In this document: positions 5,335 to 5,495 of the stretch, piece after piece
How the letters are laid out: each line of letters opens with the position of its first letter
Position numbering within the stretch: position 1 is the first letter of the stretch
Assembly (NCBI GenBank): GCA_014238825.1
Contig: JABAAI010000058.1
Location: 1 to 5,495, forward strand
Origin: Leptospirales bacterium
GTDB lineage: Bacteria; Spirochaetota; Leptospiria; Leptospirales; Leptonemataceae
Direction of reading: 5' to 3'
Length of the DNA stretch: 5,495 bases
The notes under the pieces: model-generated
Databases searched by the model: none
Told to the model about the DNA's origin: nothing
What the model saw: the letters and a program-made list of their open reading frames with translations, nothing else
Translations under genes and position numbers: made by a program

Positions 5335-5495
5335 ATGGATATTAAGCCTCATCTAGTAATTATTGATGCACATGCTATGGCTTATAGGGCTTACTATGCC
5401 TTGCATGGGAAAGGACTTGCTGATCCTGTAAGCGGTATGCCAACACAGGCAATTTATGGATTTTTCCGAATGTTTTTTCATGTGCTTTTGGAATT
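5335..5495 (+). CDS. polA: DNA polymerase I, N-terminal start of the 5'-3' exonuclease domain (cut by the window)
   Basis: Only 53 codons are present. PHLVIIDAHAMAYRAYYAL (residues 5-23) matches the first strand and metal-binding aspartate (Asp11) of the FEN-type 5' nuclease domain of Pol I. MPTQAIYGFFRMFFHVLLE (residues 35-53) is the following G-x-PT-x-A-x-YGF helix region. The domain removes RNA primers and flaps in replication and repair. The common ID-G-H motif reads IDAH here, a mild variation. The ATG at 5335 is preceded by purine-rich GAAAG/GAAG but no strong Shine-Dalgarno; it gives the usual short N-terminus. The gene starts 54 nt after the repeat-lipoprotein gene in the same direction. 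Since the polymerase part lies outside the window, a stand-alone 5'-3' exonuclease remains possible. Confidence 0.85.
   Translation, partial: MDIKPHLVIIDAHAMAYRAYYALHGKGLADPVSGMPTQAIYGFFRMFFHVLLE

Noticed and set aside
4561..5352. Long open frame of 263 codons on the minus strand
   Set aside because: It lies antisense to the repeat lipoprotein and is rich in Ile, Thr, Ser and Cys without domain pattern. The openness comes from the repeated codon usage of the real gene; it also crosses into the polA start.

Overview
The window comes from a low-GC Gram-negative bacterium. A TonB-dependent outer-membrane receptor, two putative lipoproteins and a bactofilin point to a double membrane. The two lipoprotein signals have relaxed lipoboxes, and the start of the polymerase I gene has a general look that would fit a spirochaete (Leptospirales-like). 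This placement is a low-confidence impression; ribosomal protein S4 instead resembles the cyanobacterial/plastid type.

Left part, minus strand (1-2254): a BtuB-like cobalamin receptor gene, cut by the left window edge near its 3' end, preceded by a well-conserved cobalamin riboswitch. The gene has no in-frame ATG, GTG or TTG start at a usable place. A CTG behind a GAGGGG Shine-Dalgarno sequence is the best candidate. A G9 tract lies in the barrel-coding part and could make the gene phase variable.

Middle (2255-2384): a divergent intergenic region. On the plus strand it holds a TTGACA -35 element and a perfect 9-bp-arm inverted repeat that covers the presumed -10 region and the GTG start of the next gene.

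Right part, plus strand (2385-5495): five closely spaced codirectional genes, probably one operon. They encode a small bactofilin, a lipid-anchored DsbA-like thiol oxidoreductase with a SurA-like helical N-terminus, ribosomal protein S4, an unrecognised secreted lipoprotein with about 6.5 degenerate Y-x-x-DG repeats and six cysteines in its mature chain, and the start of DNA polymerase I (cut by the right edge). The gaps are 35, 25, 10 and 54 nt, and no convincing terminator lies between them. The oxidoreductase could form disulfides in the cysteine-containing lipoprotein; this is inference from proximity. No tRNA, rRNA, CRISPR array, insertion sequence or integrase was seen.
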